Notes under the pieces: model-generated
Told to the model about the DNA's origin: nothing
Databases searched by the model: none
The model's input: the letters and a program-made list of their open reading frames with translations, nothing else
Part shown: positions 19,473 through 28,076 of the stretch, one piece after another
How the letters are laid out: each line of letters starts with the position of its first letter
Numbering within the stretch: the stretch's first letter is position 1
Translations under genes and position numbers: made by a program
NCBI GenBank assembly: GCA_938015435.1
Contig: CALLPN010000012.1
Span: forward strand, 1 to 64,000
Length of the DNA stretch: 64,000 nt
DNA from: an uncultured Saprospiraceae bacterium
GTDB taxonomy: Bacteria > Bacteroidota > Bacteroidia > Chitinophagales > Saprospiraceae
Reading direction: 5' to 3'

Positions 19473-19757
19473 ATGGTAAAATATACCAAATCAAATCTTC
19501 AGAAGTTAGAACTGCTATTTAAGGAGCAAGAGTATACTATCAGATATGAAAAAGGTAATTTTCAGTCAGGCTACTGTGTCGTACAGGCACGTAAAATAGC
19601 AGTAATCAATAAATTTTTTGATACAGAAGCTAGAATCAATTGTCTTCTTGACATTTTATCGACTATTATAGTAATGGATAATGCCATGTCTATTTCATCT
19701 AGAAGTCTTTATAAAGCAATATTGAAGAGTGAGGAGTATCAAGCTCATGTAGCTTAA
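19473..19757 (+). CDS. Conserved hypothetical 94-residue protein
   Basis: Small soluble basic protein with no signal peptide or membrane segment. Its core (YEKGNFQSGYCVVQARKIAVINKFFDTEARINCLLDIL, residues 24-61, with two Cys) has the look of a conserved Bacteroidota family of unknown function; I do not recognise a characterised homologue. It precedes the PhnP-like hydrolase by 57 bp in the same direction, so the two probably share a transcript. ATG start at 19473. Confidence 0.7.
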   Translation: MVKYTKSNLQKLELLFKEQEYTIRYEKGNFQSGYCVVQARKIAVINKFFDTEARINCLLDILSTIIVMDNAMSISSRSLYKAILKSEEYQAHVA

Positions 19758-19814
19758 GATCAATATTCAATCATTATATTGCTATATTAGTAGATCATCA
19801 CATGATCTGCCATT

Positions 19815-20582
19815 TTGAAACTCACTTTTCTTGGTACTGGAACATCTCAAGGCATACCTACTATAGGTTGTGATTGCGATGTATGTCTATCTCAAAATTC
19901 CAAAGACAACCGTCTAAGAAGCTCCGTGATAATTACTCAAAACGATACTTCTTTACTTATCGATACTGGACCAGACCTACGTCAACAAATGCTCAATAAC
20001 TCTATTTTAGATATAGATGCCATCCTTTATACTCATGAGCACAATGATCACGTAATAGGTCTTGATGATATTAGACCATTATACTTCCGTAGAAGATCTA
20101 ACATCCCTACTTATGGTTTAGTCCGAGTACTTGATGAAATCAAACTTCGATTCTCTTATATGTTTGGTGATTCTGTATATCCTGGTGTCGCTCAGATAGA
20201 TACCCATGCTATACACCAAGATACCGAAAGTTTCAAAATAGAGCATATTACAGTAACGCCGATTGGAGTTATGCATGGTAATTTGCCTATACTCGGATAT
20301 CGATTTGGAAACATAGCATACATAACTGATGCATCATCCATATCCGAAGAGCAGATGAAGAAGCTTTCTAATCTAGAAATTGTAGTGGTCAATGCTCTCC
20401 AGAGAAAAGAACATCATTCACATTTCACATTGGAGAAGGCTCTAAATTTTATCGAAACAATAGGTGCAAAGACTGGATATCTCACCCATCTCAGTCATCT
20501 GATGGGAAGTCATGACAACATTTCATTAGAGTTACCGGACCATGTCCATGTGGCTTATGATGGATTAGTAATTTCAGCATAG
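19815..20582 (+). CDS. MBL-fold metal-dependent hydrolase, PhnP-like
   Basis: A 255-residue metallo-beta-lactamase-fold phosphodiesterase-type enzyme. Metal ligands are visible in HEHNDH (H74, H76, D78, H79), with later GVMHG and THLSHLMGSHDN histidines and D in YITDASS. A CDCDVC cluster at residues 19-24 resembles the structural zinc site of PhnP. The start must be TTG at 19815: an in-frame TGA at 19803-19805 excludes any upstream ATG, and MKLTFLGTGTSQG matches the family N-terminus. The natural substrate (cyclic phosphodiester or other) is not evident. Confidence 0.88.
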   Translation: MKLTFLGTGTSQGIPTIGCDCDVCLSQNSKDNRLRSSVIITQNDTSLLIDTGPDLRQQMLNNSILDIDAILYTHEHNDHVIGLDDIRPLYFRRRSNIPTYGLVRVLDEIKLRFSYMFGDSVYPGVAQIDTHAIHQDTESFKIEHITVTPIGVMHGNLPILGYRFGNIAYITDASSISEEQMKKLSNLEIVVVNALQRKEHHSHFTLEKALNFIETIGAKTGYLTHLSHLMGSHDNISLELPDHVHVAYDGLVISA

Positions 20583-20629
20583 ACGGGCTTTATAAAAATT
20601 CGTTACAACTAATTTATTGACTTACAAAA

Positions 20630-20660
20630 AAGAGCCTGATCACAATGTGATCAGGCTCTT
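20630..20660. terminator. Bidirectional terminator between the hydrolase gene and gldN
   Basis: A perfect 14-bp stem (AAGAGCCTGATCAC at 20630-20643 against GTGATCAGGCTCTT at 20647-20660) with a 3-nt loop sits between convergent genes. It is flanked by an A-run on the left and an AT-rich right side, so it can serve both directions. Confidence 0.85.
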
Positions 20661-20691
20661 AATATATGATTAAACTTTACTAGCGTCTTGC

Positions 20692-21567
20692 TTAGTAAGT
20701 CCAGAGATCATGCTCGAAGTTGAACAACTCTGATTTTATCTTCTTAGATTCTAAAAGGATATCAATTTTAGAACTCTCCTTTGCAGGATCAAACATATCT
20801 TTAACCCTAAGGTCAAGTACATTGGATGATTTGTAGATTACACTTGCAAAGAATCTTGATTCGAACAAATCAGACCAAGTCATTGGGGCCATATCATTGT
20901 TTTCATTAAATACTCTATGCTTAGATAAGTAATCTCTAGCTTCAGGATAATAAATCCAAAATAATGGTAATGAGTACTTAAATTCTTGAGTTTCATCATC
21001 ATAAACGTCTCTTTCAGGAGCTATTCCTAAAATTCTAACTTTTAATCTTGATGACTCTTCATCAAAGAACCACATTTCCTTTACTCTAAATCTGTTGATA
21101 TCTTCCCAACTGATTTCACTTTTTACTACCTGTACTTTTTCTTCATACGTATCGTAGTCAAAGATTACAGAAGTATCAATTCTATTTAGAGATTTCTCTA
21201 CTTCCTCAGCTGTAAGTGGGGTAGAAAATTTCTCATCTTCAAATACTGTGATATCACCATTTTCGATCATCTCTCTGAAAACACTAAATAGTGGCTTCTC
21301 AGGGTATCTAAATGGTAAATTCATTTTTTCACGAGTATCTAATACTCTCCAAACTCTTTTTTGCCATGCTAAATCAGCTTCTCTGATTGGCTCATATGGA
21401 AGTACTCTGTTTTCAACAATTAATCGTTTTGATACGATATCATCTACATACATATCTTCTGATGGTTCGCTTGATTCTGTGATAATCTCTTCAGCGCCGC
21501 CTTGGGCATTTAGGAATGTCACACATCCAACGAATAGCAGAGTTAGAAATAAATTGATAGTCTTCAT
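20692..21567 (-). CDS. gldN: Type 9 secretion / gliding protein GldN (PorN)
   Basis: Periplasmic component that pairs with the GldK lipoprotein in the ring-like envelope complex of the type 9 secretion system. The 291-residue product has a signal peptide (MKTINLFLTLLFVGCVTFLNA-QG). The GldN core includes RLIVENRVLPYEPIREADLAWQ and FWIYYPEARDYL. It is last in the order gldK-gldL-gldM-gldN and ends at a strong hairpin, so it closes the operon. Length is typical. Confidence 0.95.
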   Translation of the reverse strand: MKTINLFLTLLFVGCVTFLNAQGGAEEIITESSEPSEDMYVDDIVSKRLIVENRVLPYEPIREADLAWQKRVWRVLDTREKMNLPFRYPEKPLFSVFREMIENGDITVFEDEKFSTPLTAEEVEKSLNRIDTSVIFDYDTYEEKVQVVKSEISWEDINRFRVKEMWFFDEESSRLKVRILGIAPERDVYDDETQEFKYSLPLFWIYYPEARDYLSKHRVFNENNDMAPMTWSDLFESRFFASVIYKSSNVLDLRVKDMFDPAKESSKIDILLESKKIKSELFNFEHDLWTY

Positions 21568-21619
21568 CTTAATATATTATGAATTAATTAAAATCAGTTT
21601 GCTTAATATACTGGGCTTA

Positions 21620-23209
21620 TTACTTGATGTTAAATACCATCTGTCCAATATTACGTGCAGCAGCATCACCAGGACACTTACACTTAATATTTTCAAAGAA
21701 GTACTTATCTCCAGCAGTTGCTTTCTTGATAATACCCGTAGTCTTTCCAGCAAATTTACCACCACTGTTACGTGCTGGTTCAGGATCCTGTCTCTTTGGT
21801 ACACGTACTACTACAAACTCTGTAACTGTACATTTAGCATCGAAATCAAATCCTTGAAGATCTGGACGAACACCTTGCTGAGCCTTAAACTCACCTGCAG
21901 GCATTGCACCACCTCTACTCTTAGATAACTTAGCTACTGGATCTGGAATACGCTTTACTCTGAACTCGCTCTTAGCAGTTAAGCCTGGAGCAGTTACATT
22001 GATATAAGCAAATTCACCTTTCTTAGTAGGCTTAGTAACTTTCACACTGTAGTTTCCTCCAGATTTATTGATAGTACCACCACCTGCGCCACTCATACTT
22101 ACTTTTACTTCAGTAGAGTTAACACCTGCTGCAGATACTGCAACTGGATTGTCTACACCAATGTAAAATACATTCATCTTAAGAGGAGAAACTGTAACAG
22201 ATCTTTGACCTACTTCGTATTCAAACTCCTTTTTGTAAGTCTTCTTATCACCCGTTACTGGATCAGTTACTGTAATAGCTGCATTGTATTTCTTCACACC
22301 TAATCCATTAGCTGTAGTTTCATACTTTGCTACACCATCTCCATCAGCACGAAGGCCTTTACCATTTACAGAGATAGATAATCCAGTTTGAGAATCTTTA
22401 CCCGCAGATGCAGATAAGAATACATCAGTTGAGAATTTTTCTCCCTTAATGATATAAGATTTCTTAGGAGCAGATACTACTGTAAATTTATCAAGAACGA
22501 CTGTTGCTCCACCAACACCTACTTTCTCAGCAAGGTGATTAAGTACAGCAGCTTCAGAAGCTTTAATATCATTTTTGAATTTAGTGAAGATCGGCATAGT
22601 AGCACCTAATGGCATGTGACCGAAAGTGAAATCCGCCCAATCTTTCTTCTTATTAGGAGACTTAGTCCAAGCTACTTCATCTATATTTAAAGGCAATTCG
22701 CCTCTAATTTTAACTTTTTGATCTTCATCAACAAATTCTAAGAATTTTTCTTTGTACTCCATGATTTTAGCCTTCAGCTCCATTCCTTTGCCGTCGTCTA
22801 CCATCATACGTGTAGTACCATCATAACTTTTCTTACCTTTTAATTCTCTTTTATCAAGAACCATTACGTAATCACCATCATCTACAGCTCCATTGTTATC
22901 TCCTGATGCATCTATCAATTGATCAACTATACCATCAATATAATCTGAAGCCTCTTTTGAAAGAGATCGAAGTCCTGGTAACTTATCTGCATAAACTGAA
23001 AGCGAAGCTTTCTTTTTTGCAGCATCTATAATTAATTGTGGCTTAGTACTGTTTGCTTCGTCAAGTGAAGCATTGGCTGTTGTAAGCCCTTCGTCCACCA
23101 TTTCGAACGCGTTAAATATCTCTGCAGATACGTTAAGTGCAAGCAGAGCGGTCAATACCAGATACATGATGTTAATCATCAGTTGCCTGGGTTCCTTAGG
23201 AATTGACAT
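21620..23209 (-). CDS. gldM: Type 9 secretion / gliding motor protein GldM (PorM)
   Basis: Long periplasmic shaft of the GldLM rotary motor that powers secretion and gliding. The 529-residue protein begins MSIPKEPRQLMINIMYLVLT. A single N-terminal membrane helix is preceded by R8, the position of the conserved arginine that faces the GldL core. Helical and then repeated Ig-like periplasmic domains follow (for example KSYIIKGEKFSTDVFLSASA), ending with the GldM C-terminal domain. It lies 63 bp downstream of gldL. Confidence 0.95.
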   Translation of the reverse strand: MSIPKEPRQLMINIMYLVLTALLALNVSAEIFNAFEMVDEGLTTANASLDEANSTKPQLIIDAAKKKASLSVYADKLPGLRSLSKEASDYIDGIVDQLIDASGDNNGAVDDGDYVMVLDKRELKGKKSYDGTTRMMVDDGKGMELKAKIMEYKEKFLEFVDEDQKVKIRGELPLNIDEVAWTKSPNKKKDWADFTFGHMPLGATMPIFTKFKNDIKASEAAVLNHLAEKVGVGGATVVLDKFTVVSAPKKSYIIKGEKFSTDVFLSASAGKDSQTGLSISVNGKGLRADGDGVAKYETTANGLGVKKYNAAITVTDPVTGDKKTYKKEFEYEVGQRSVTVSPLKMNVFYIGVDNPVAVSAAGVNSTEVKVSMSGAGGGTINKSGGNYSVKVTKPTKKGEFAYINVTAPGLTAKSEFRVKRIPDPVAKLSKSRGGAMPAGEFKAQQGVRPDLQGFDFDAKCTVTEFVVVRVPKRQDPEPARNSGGKFAGKTTGIIKKATAGDKYFFENIKCKCPGDAAARNIGQMVFNIK

Positions 23210-23272
23210 ATATATGTTTATTTAATAATTATCAATAGGGTTTCTAATACTAGTTTGAATTGAAGTAAATTA

Positions 23273-23869
23273 TTACTTCTTTCCTCCACCAGTGTTTACG
23301 TTGAATGCAGAAAGTACATTTCCATATACTCCATTCAGTGAGCCTAAGTTCTTGTTAAGAGAAGTAAGCTGTTCTTTGTAAAGTTTAGTATCCTCTACTG
23401 TATCATTAAGAGTTGACATTGCTTCTGTCATACGTGAATAGAAGTTATGCATAGACTTAAGTTGCTCTGAAGTCTCAGAAAAATCTACTTCTTGTAATGC
23501 TTTTAGAGATCCCATACTCTTAGACATTACTTGTAGTTCGTTTAACATACCACCAAGGTTGTTTTCTACTGCATCTGCGTTAAGAGGTCTTGAAGCTCCT
23601 GCTCCTCCTCCTGCTGAAAGTGGTGATATACTTGCGTTATATGCATCTAGTCCTGGGTATAATTTCTCCCAGTAGTAATCTTTTTCAGGTGGAAGTAATC
23701 CTAACATTAAGAATAGCCCTGCTTCAGTAAGTAGTCCAATTGTAATGAACAAGTTACCCATTGGGTGTGATGTAATCTTCATAAGTGCACCGACCATTAC
23801 GACAGCTGCTCCAACTCCAATTACAAGGTTCTTGAAATATTTAAAGCCTTTTGATTTGATAAAACTCAT
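23273..23869 (-). CDS. gldL: Type 9 secretion / gliding motor protein GldL (PorL)
   Basis: Cytoplasmic-membrane proton-channel subunit of the GldLM motor. The 198-residue product has two transmembrane helices (residues about 12-30 and 40-60) separated by KITSHPMGN, and a coiled cytoplasmic tail. E49 within TIGLLTEAGLFLML corresponds to the membrane glutamate thought to carry protons. The C-terminus ends in a Gly-rich GGGKK tail. It follows gldK after an unusually long 268-bp gap that contains a hairpin. Confidence 0.95.
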   Translation of the reverse strand: MSFIKSKGFKYFKNLVIGVGAAVVMVGALMKITSHPMGNLFITIGLLTEAGLFLMLGLLPPEKDYYWEKLYPGLDAYNASISPLSAGGGAGASRPLNADAVENNLGGMLNELQVMSKSMGSLKALQEVDFSETSEQLKSMHNFYSRMTEAMSTLNDTVEDTKLYKEQLTSLNKNLGSLNGVYGNVLSAFNVNTGGGKK

Positions 23870-24080
23870 TGTAAAAAAAATTTATACGGTTAGTTAATAA
23901 GTATATTTTTAACGCTGCCTTGTAGGCATATATTGTTCAATCTTGATAAACGTTATCGCCGTTGATAATTGCAAGAGTCTAATGATCACGCACTTAATAG
24001 ACTATGCTTACTACAAGCAGAAGTCTTAATTAAATGATGACGATAGTAGTTTGAAAAATTAAAAGGGCGATAATATAAGA

Positions 24081-24116
24081 GCATCGAAGGAGCTAGTTGC
24101 ATAACTCGTTCGATGC
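24081..24116 (-). terminator. Hairpin between gldK and gldL (partial terminator or processing site)
   Basis: GCATCGAA (24081-24088) pairs with TTCGATGC (24109-24116), with an inner AGTT/AACT pairing around a GCAT loop. It lies just past the gldK stop. The downstream minus-strand sequence is only moderately T-rich, so partial termination or mRNA processing that lowers gldLMN relative to gldK, or the reverse, is plausible. Confidence 0.55.
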
Positions 24117-24137
24117 CATTTTATATATTTGATTAGA

Positions 24138-25370
24138 CTAGAAGTCGTTAACTGATCTTCCTAAGAATGTAACAGCACATCTAAATCCGATGTAACTCTT
24201 AGTAGTATCTTGGAATTCCCAATGTCTAGTACCTGTATTAAGGTAGTAAGCGATATCTTTCCATGATCCACCTCTGATTACTTTTCGCTTGTATACATCT
24301 GGATCATCATCTTCAGCTACATAACTGTAGTTTGAGTTCATATCGTGTGTATGAGTATAAGCGTTTTCATGGAATGCATCTTCTGTCCACTCTGAAACAT
24401 TACCTGCCATACAGTAAAGACCGTAATCGTTAGGGAAGTATGCATCTGCTTTTACGGTATAAAATCCACCATCTTCTGGGTAATTACCTCTACCTGGTTT
24501 AAAGTTAGCTAAAAGACATCCTTTAGCGTTTCTTGGGTAGTATCCACCCCATGGATAAGGAGCAAGATCGTGACCACCTCTGGCAGCGTGTTCCCACTCT
24601 ACTTCTGTTGGCAATCTAAAGTTTTCTGTGTTTGGTTCATTTTCTCCTCTAGAAGAATTCCAAAGTTGAGTTCTCCAATGACAGAATGCCTTCGCTTGTT
24701 TCCAATTGACACCTACTACTGGGTAATCGTCAAATGCAGGGTGAGAGAAATAGTTTCTTGTCATTGGCTCATTATATGAGTATGAGAAATCTCTAATAAA
24801 ACAAAGAGTATCTGGATAGATAGCTGCTTCTTCGTCTCTGATTAGTGTTGATCTACTCTCACCACTTGCTGCCGCTTTCCAATCCAGCCATTGGTATTTG
24901 TAGATAAACTTTTCTACTTCGAATTCTCTTTTGCCATCAAAGGCCATATCACCTTGGTAATACATTTCATCAAAGTCTTCTGAAGTATAATCGATTTCGT
25001 ATTCCCAATCGATTCTTTCATTTCCATAGTCATCTTCAATGAAGTCTCCCATGATGGTGTGAGCTATAGAATCTTTTACCCAATATACGAACTGTCTGTA
25101 TTCGTTATTAGTGATCTCTGTATCATCCATGAAGAATCCTTGGACAGAGATAGATTTAGGTCTTTGGGTATAAGTACTAAACATATCCTGATCACTTTGA
25201 CCGATGTGGGCATTACCTGAAGGCACATAAACCATACCGTATGGATTAAATCCAGTCCAGTTTGGTCTGTTAGGGGCTCCTGTCAGTTGACCTGTCTCTT
25301 GTGTGCTACATGATGACATAATCATCATTAGCGAAAAAATTCCTAAAACGGAATGCGTTATTCTTTTCAT
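24138..25370 (-). CDS. gldK: Type 9 secretion / gliding lipoprotein GldK (PorK)
   Basis: Outer-membrane-associated lipoprotein that forms the periplasmic ring with GldN. The 410-residue product has a lipobox (MIMSSC, Cys21) and a formylglycine-generating-enzyme-like fold: MVYVPSGNAHIG, the FFMDDTEITNNEYRQFVYWV start, NFRLPTEVEWEHAARGG, MAGNVSEWTEDAF and RGGSWKD. The FGE catalytic role is not expected in GldK. It follows porP by 216 bp, matching the porP-K-L-M-N order of Porphyromonas. Confidence 0.95.
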   Translation of the reverse strand: MKRITHSVLGIFSLMMIMSSCSTQETGQLTGAPNRPNWTGFNPYGMVYVPSGNAHIGQSDQDMFSTYTQRPKSISVQGFFMDDTEITNNEYRQFVYWVKDSIAHTIMGDFIEDDYGNERIDWEYEIDYTSEDFDEMYYQGDMAFDGKREFEVEKFIYKYQWLDWKAAASGESRSTLIRDEEAAIYPDTLCFIRDFSYSYNEPMTRNYFSHPAFDDYPVVGVNWKQAKAFCHWRTQLWNSSRGENEPNTENFRLPTEVEWEHAARGGHDLAPYPWGGYYPRNAKGCLLANFKPGRGNYPEDGGFYTVKADAYFPNDYGLYCMAGNVSEWTEDAFHENAYTHTHDMNSNYSYVAEDDDPDVYKRKVIRGGSWKDIAYYLNTGTRHWEFQDTTKSYIGFRCAVTFLGRSVNDF

Positions 25371-25420
25371 GTAGTAAAGCGATTTAACCTGATTTATACA
25401 AATTCGTCGTATAAGACGCG

Positions 25421-25450
25421 TAAAGATAGTCTTGTACGCGAATTTTCAAA
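25421..25450 (-). promoter_or_regulatory. Possible promoter of gldK
   Basis: TTTG at 25450-25447 and TATCTTTA at 25428-25421 (one mismatch from TAnnTTTG) are separated by 18 bp on the minus strand, about 50 bp upstream of gldK. This would allow gldKLMN to be transcribed independently of porP. Confidence 0.4.
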
Positions 25451-25586
25451 AAAAATTGACCAGAATAAGGTTTGAAATGAACATAAAGTATCGTTAGTCA
25501 AGTGATAACGGTATTTTTTGCTCAATATTTTGTTGAAAGAAACTATTTTTTTGACATATTATTCTTAACAATAATATGATTGAAAT

Positions 25587-26558
25587 TTATAAATTTCTTG
25601 AATTATATTCCACTTTTGGAGTATTTCCTAAACCAATCATTTTCTTTAAATTATAATTAAGAAGAATCTCATGAGACCCTTCATTTACTCTTTTTAATTC
25701 TGAAAGACCAATATCATAACTATAAGATAATCGATAGTGTCTTCCAAGGTTCATTCCTGCTGTAATTGCAATAGCATCTAAAGAATTAGAATTATAACCC
25801 CGTAACCCTACTCCACCAAAAACATTGCCATTTATCTCAGCAAGCAGAGAAATATCAGATTGTAACACGTTAAAATCTGATTTCAGTAAGATCGCTGATA
25901 TAAAATGTAACTCGTCATTATATCTAAATCTATACTGACTATATAAATCAAGATGCGTAACCAAACCAATCTCAGCACTTCCTATACTTTGCTTAATAGA
26001 TGGAGTCCTTGATATAGAAACTCCAAACTGAGGATCTCCCATAAACAAATAGACTCCTACCTCCCAAATTGGGGCTATACCACTAAAGGTAGAATTAATT
26101 AGTATAGGATCGTTATGAAAAATAGTATTAGGCTCATAATCACCTGATGATGTTCTTAGGCTTTCTCCATCCACACTAGTTTGGAGAAATCCAGCTCTTA
26201 GTCCTCCTGATAAAAATCCAAAAGGTAAATTGTAAACATAATTATATGAACCCGTAATCGAATTGTGAACTAACGAGCCTTCAGTCGCTCGGTATAGTTC
26301 TACCCCAATTGCACCACTCAAAATATAGGCGGGTACATGTGCAGATAGGTATTGTGTCATGGGTTGACCAGGGATACCTGTGTACTGCGATCGTATAAGA
26401 GCATCTACACTAAGCGAATAATCTAAACCTGCATAGGCCGGATTCATTCTGTACTTAGTAAACATAAATTGACTGTTTTGTTGCTCTTGTTGAGCAAAGC
26501 AAAACGCATAGCATCCAAGTAGAATGGCTACAAGACAATATGTTTGGCGATATAACAA
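25587..26558 (-). CDS. porP: PorP/SprF family type 9 secretion outer-membrane protein
   Basis: Outer-membrane beta-barrel of the PorP/SprF family, which helps surface attachment or export of type 9 substrates. The 323-residue protein has a signal peptide (LVAILLGCYAFCFA-QQ), the family signature SQFMFTKYRMNPAYAGLDYSL at the mature N-terminus, and repeated amphipathic strands. The reading frame has no ATG between the upstream stop and the signal peptide, so it most likely starts with TTG at 26558. It sits immediately upstream of gldK in the same direction. Confidence 0.92.
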   Translation of the reverse strand: MLYRQTYCLVAILLGCYAFCFAQQEQQNSQFMFTKYRMNPAYAGLDYSLSVDALIRSQYTGIPGQPMTQYLSAHVPAYILSGAIGVELYRATEGSLVHNSITGSYNYVYNLPFGFLSGGLRAGFLQTSVDGESLRTSSGDYEPNTIFHNDPILINSTFSGIAPIWEVGVYLFMGDPQFGVSISRTPSIKQSIGSAEIGLVTHLDLYSQYRFRYNDELHFISAILLKSDFNVLQSDISLLAEINGNVFGGVGLRGYNSNSLDAIAITAGMNLGRHYRLSYSYDIGLSELKRVNEGSHEILLNYNLKKMIGLGNTPKVEYNSRNL

Positions 26559-26738
26559 AAAGGTAACAGGTTGATTATGATGTAAATTAGAACTTTTGAA
26601 TCCTAAGCACGAATTTGATAAGTTAATATTCTAAAAAAATTACTTTTTTTATCCAATAATGTTGTTCTAATGACTTGACTACCCATTTATTGGTAAATCC
26701 TTTTGAAGCCATGCAACGAAGAGCTTTTAATAGAATAA

Positions 26739-28076
26739 CTAAGATATTATAGTCCTTTCATCCTTATCTAGAATAAGTGAGTTGCTGCCATTTTTCTTTT
26801 CATAAACTATGAATACCCCCAAACTGATATACTCTAGAGCCACTATATATAGGTTTTCATAATATTCAACATAACTGTAATTGATATAAGTCAGCCATAT
26901 AAGACAGGACCAAACAACAGCTACTCTCGATCTAATGAATACGCTGCAAAAAAGCGGTATACTTAGATACCAAGGATGCACTGTCGTTGCCAGTAATAGA
27001 TATATTATCATTATCACATAGAGATAGGTAATTGGATCTTTACACTTTTCCTTAATAGCGATCCACATTGAAATGATAATAAAAGAAATCCCTAATAAAG
27101 GTCCGATATAAGCAATAAGATTGAACCCTGAAGCTTTAAAACCTAACCATCTTAATACATAATAGGGTCCGGCATTAAATTCAAATTTTCTAAAGTACAA
27201 ATCAATACTAGATAAAAACTCTGTATAGTTAAGTCCTAAAAGCAATGGACTAAAAACTAATAAGCTCATCAAAACGAAAAAGGCTAAAACCTTAATTCCT
27301 TTCCTCCACCTTATCTGCCAAAGTAAATAAGGTAAGATCAGCAAACTGAGTAGCTTGGACCCAACAGAAAGAGCTAAGAGTATCATAGCTCGATAATGTC
27401 TCTCAATCGTCCAATAGTATATCGCTGCGGCTAGAAAGGCAATCATAACGATCTCAAAATGAAGATTACCTATCCCTTCAATGATAATGAGAGGATTGAG
27501 CCAGTAAATCAAGATTAAAGTGGGAGATTGTTTCTGCTTGGAAAGGATCTTTAGCGAAAAAGAAAGTGTAGTTAATTCGGCTATTAAGAATATGATTTTC
27601 ATCAAAATAGATGAAACCCCAAGATTCAAACCTAACCAACTGCTTAGGTAAAACACCATTTGGCTCACAGGAGGATACACTGTATAGTACTCTGGAGAAT
27701 TCATCTTAGATAAAATATCACCTTCCGCCAAAGAGGGCAATTGGTTTACAATATCTATAGGCAAATAGGCATAAGGTTGCATTCCGTGATGCGTGATGCG
27801 GCCGTCCCAAATAAATCGATATATATCATCAGATAGCTGAGGAAACCAAAAAACACTTGCAACCCTAACTCCGATTCCGACGAAGATCAACAAATGCAAT
27901 TTCTTCCCTTCGGGCTTAGTCCTTATTATTAACAAGTAAGTGGCAAATGCTAAAGGAAATCCAATAGTCAGTAGATGAAAGTCTGCTTGTGCAGGTACGG
28001 TTTGCAAAAAAAGAATCGCAACGAACCAAATCAATAATACAGATGCGAAAGCTCCGGTATGCTCTTTGAGTATCAC
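26739..28076 (-). CDS. Polytopic GT-C type glycosyltransferase (mannosyltransferase-like)
   Basis: A 445-residue integral membrane protein with about eleven hydrophobic helices. After the second or third helix comes an acidic loop LSDDIYRFIWDGRITHHGMQPY, the kind of D-D loop found in polyprenol-phosphate-sugar-dependent GT-C enzymes such as MptB-like mannosyltransferases. The YTVYPPVSQMVFYLSSW and STTVHPWYLS-like segments fit that group. It overlaps the upstream glycosyltransferase stop by 4 bp and is the third gene of an operon beginning with a Dol-P-Man-synthase-like enzyme, which could provide its donor. Acceptor unknown. Confidence 0.8.
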   Translation of the reverse strand: MILKEHTGAFASVLLIWFVAILFLQTVPAQADFHLLTIGFPLAFATYLLIIRTKPEGKKLHLLIFVGIGVRVASVFWFPQLSDDIYRFIWDGRITHHGMQPYAYLPIDIVNQLPSLAEGDILSKMNSPEYYTVYPPVSQMVFYLSSWLGLNLGVSSILMKIIFLIAELTTLSFSLKILSKQKQSPTLILIYWLNPLIIIEGIGNLHFEIVMIAFLAAAIYYWTIERHYRAMILLALSVGSKLLSLLILPYLLWQIRWRKGIKVLAFFVLMSLLVFSPLLLGLNYTEFLSSIDLYFRKFEFNAGPYYVLRWLGFKASGFNLIAYIGPLLGISFIIISMWIAIKEKCKDPITYLYVIMIIYLLLATTVHPWYLSIPLFCSVFIRSRVAVVWSCLIWLTYINYSYVEYYENLYIVALEYISLGVFIVYEKKNGSNSLILDKDERTIIS

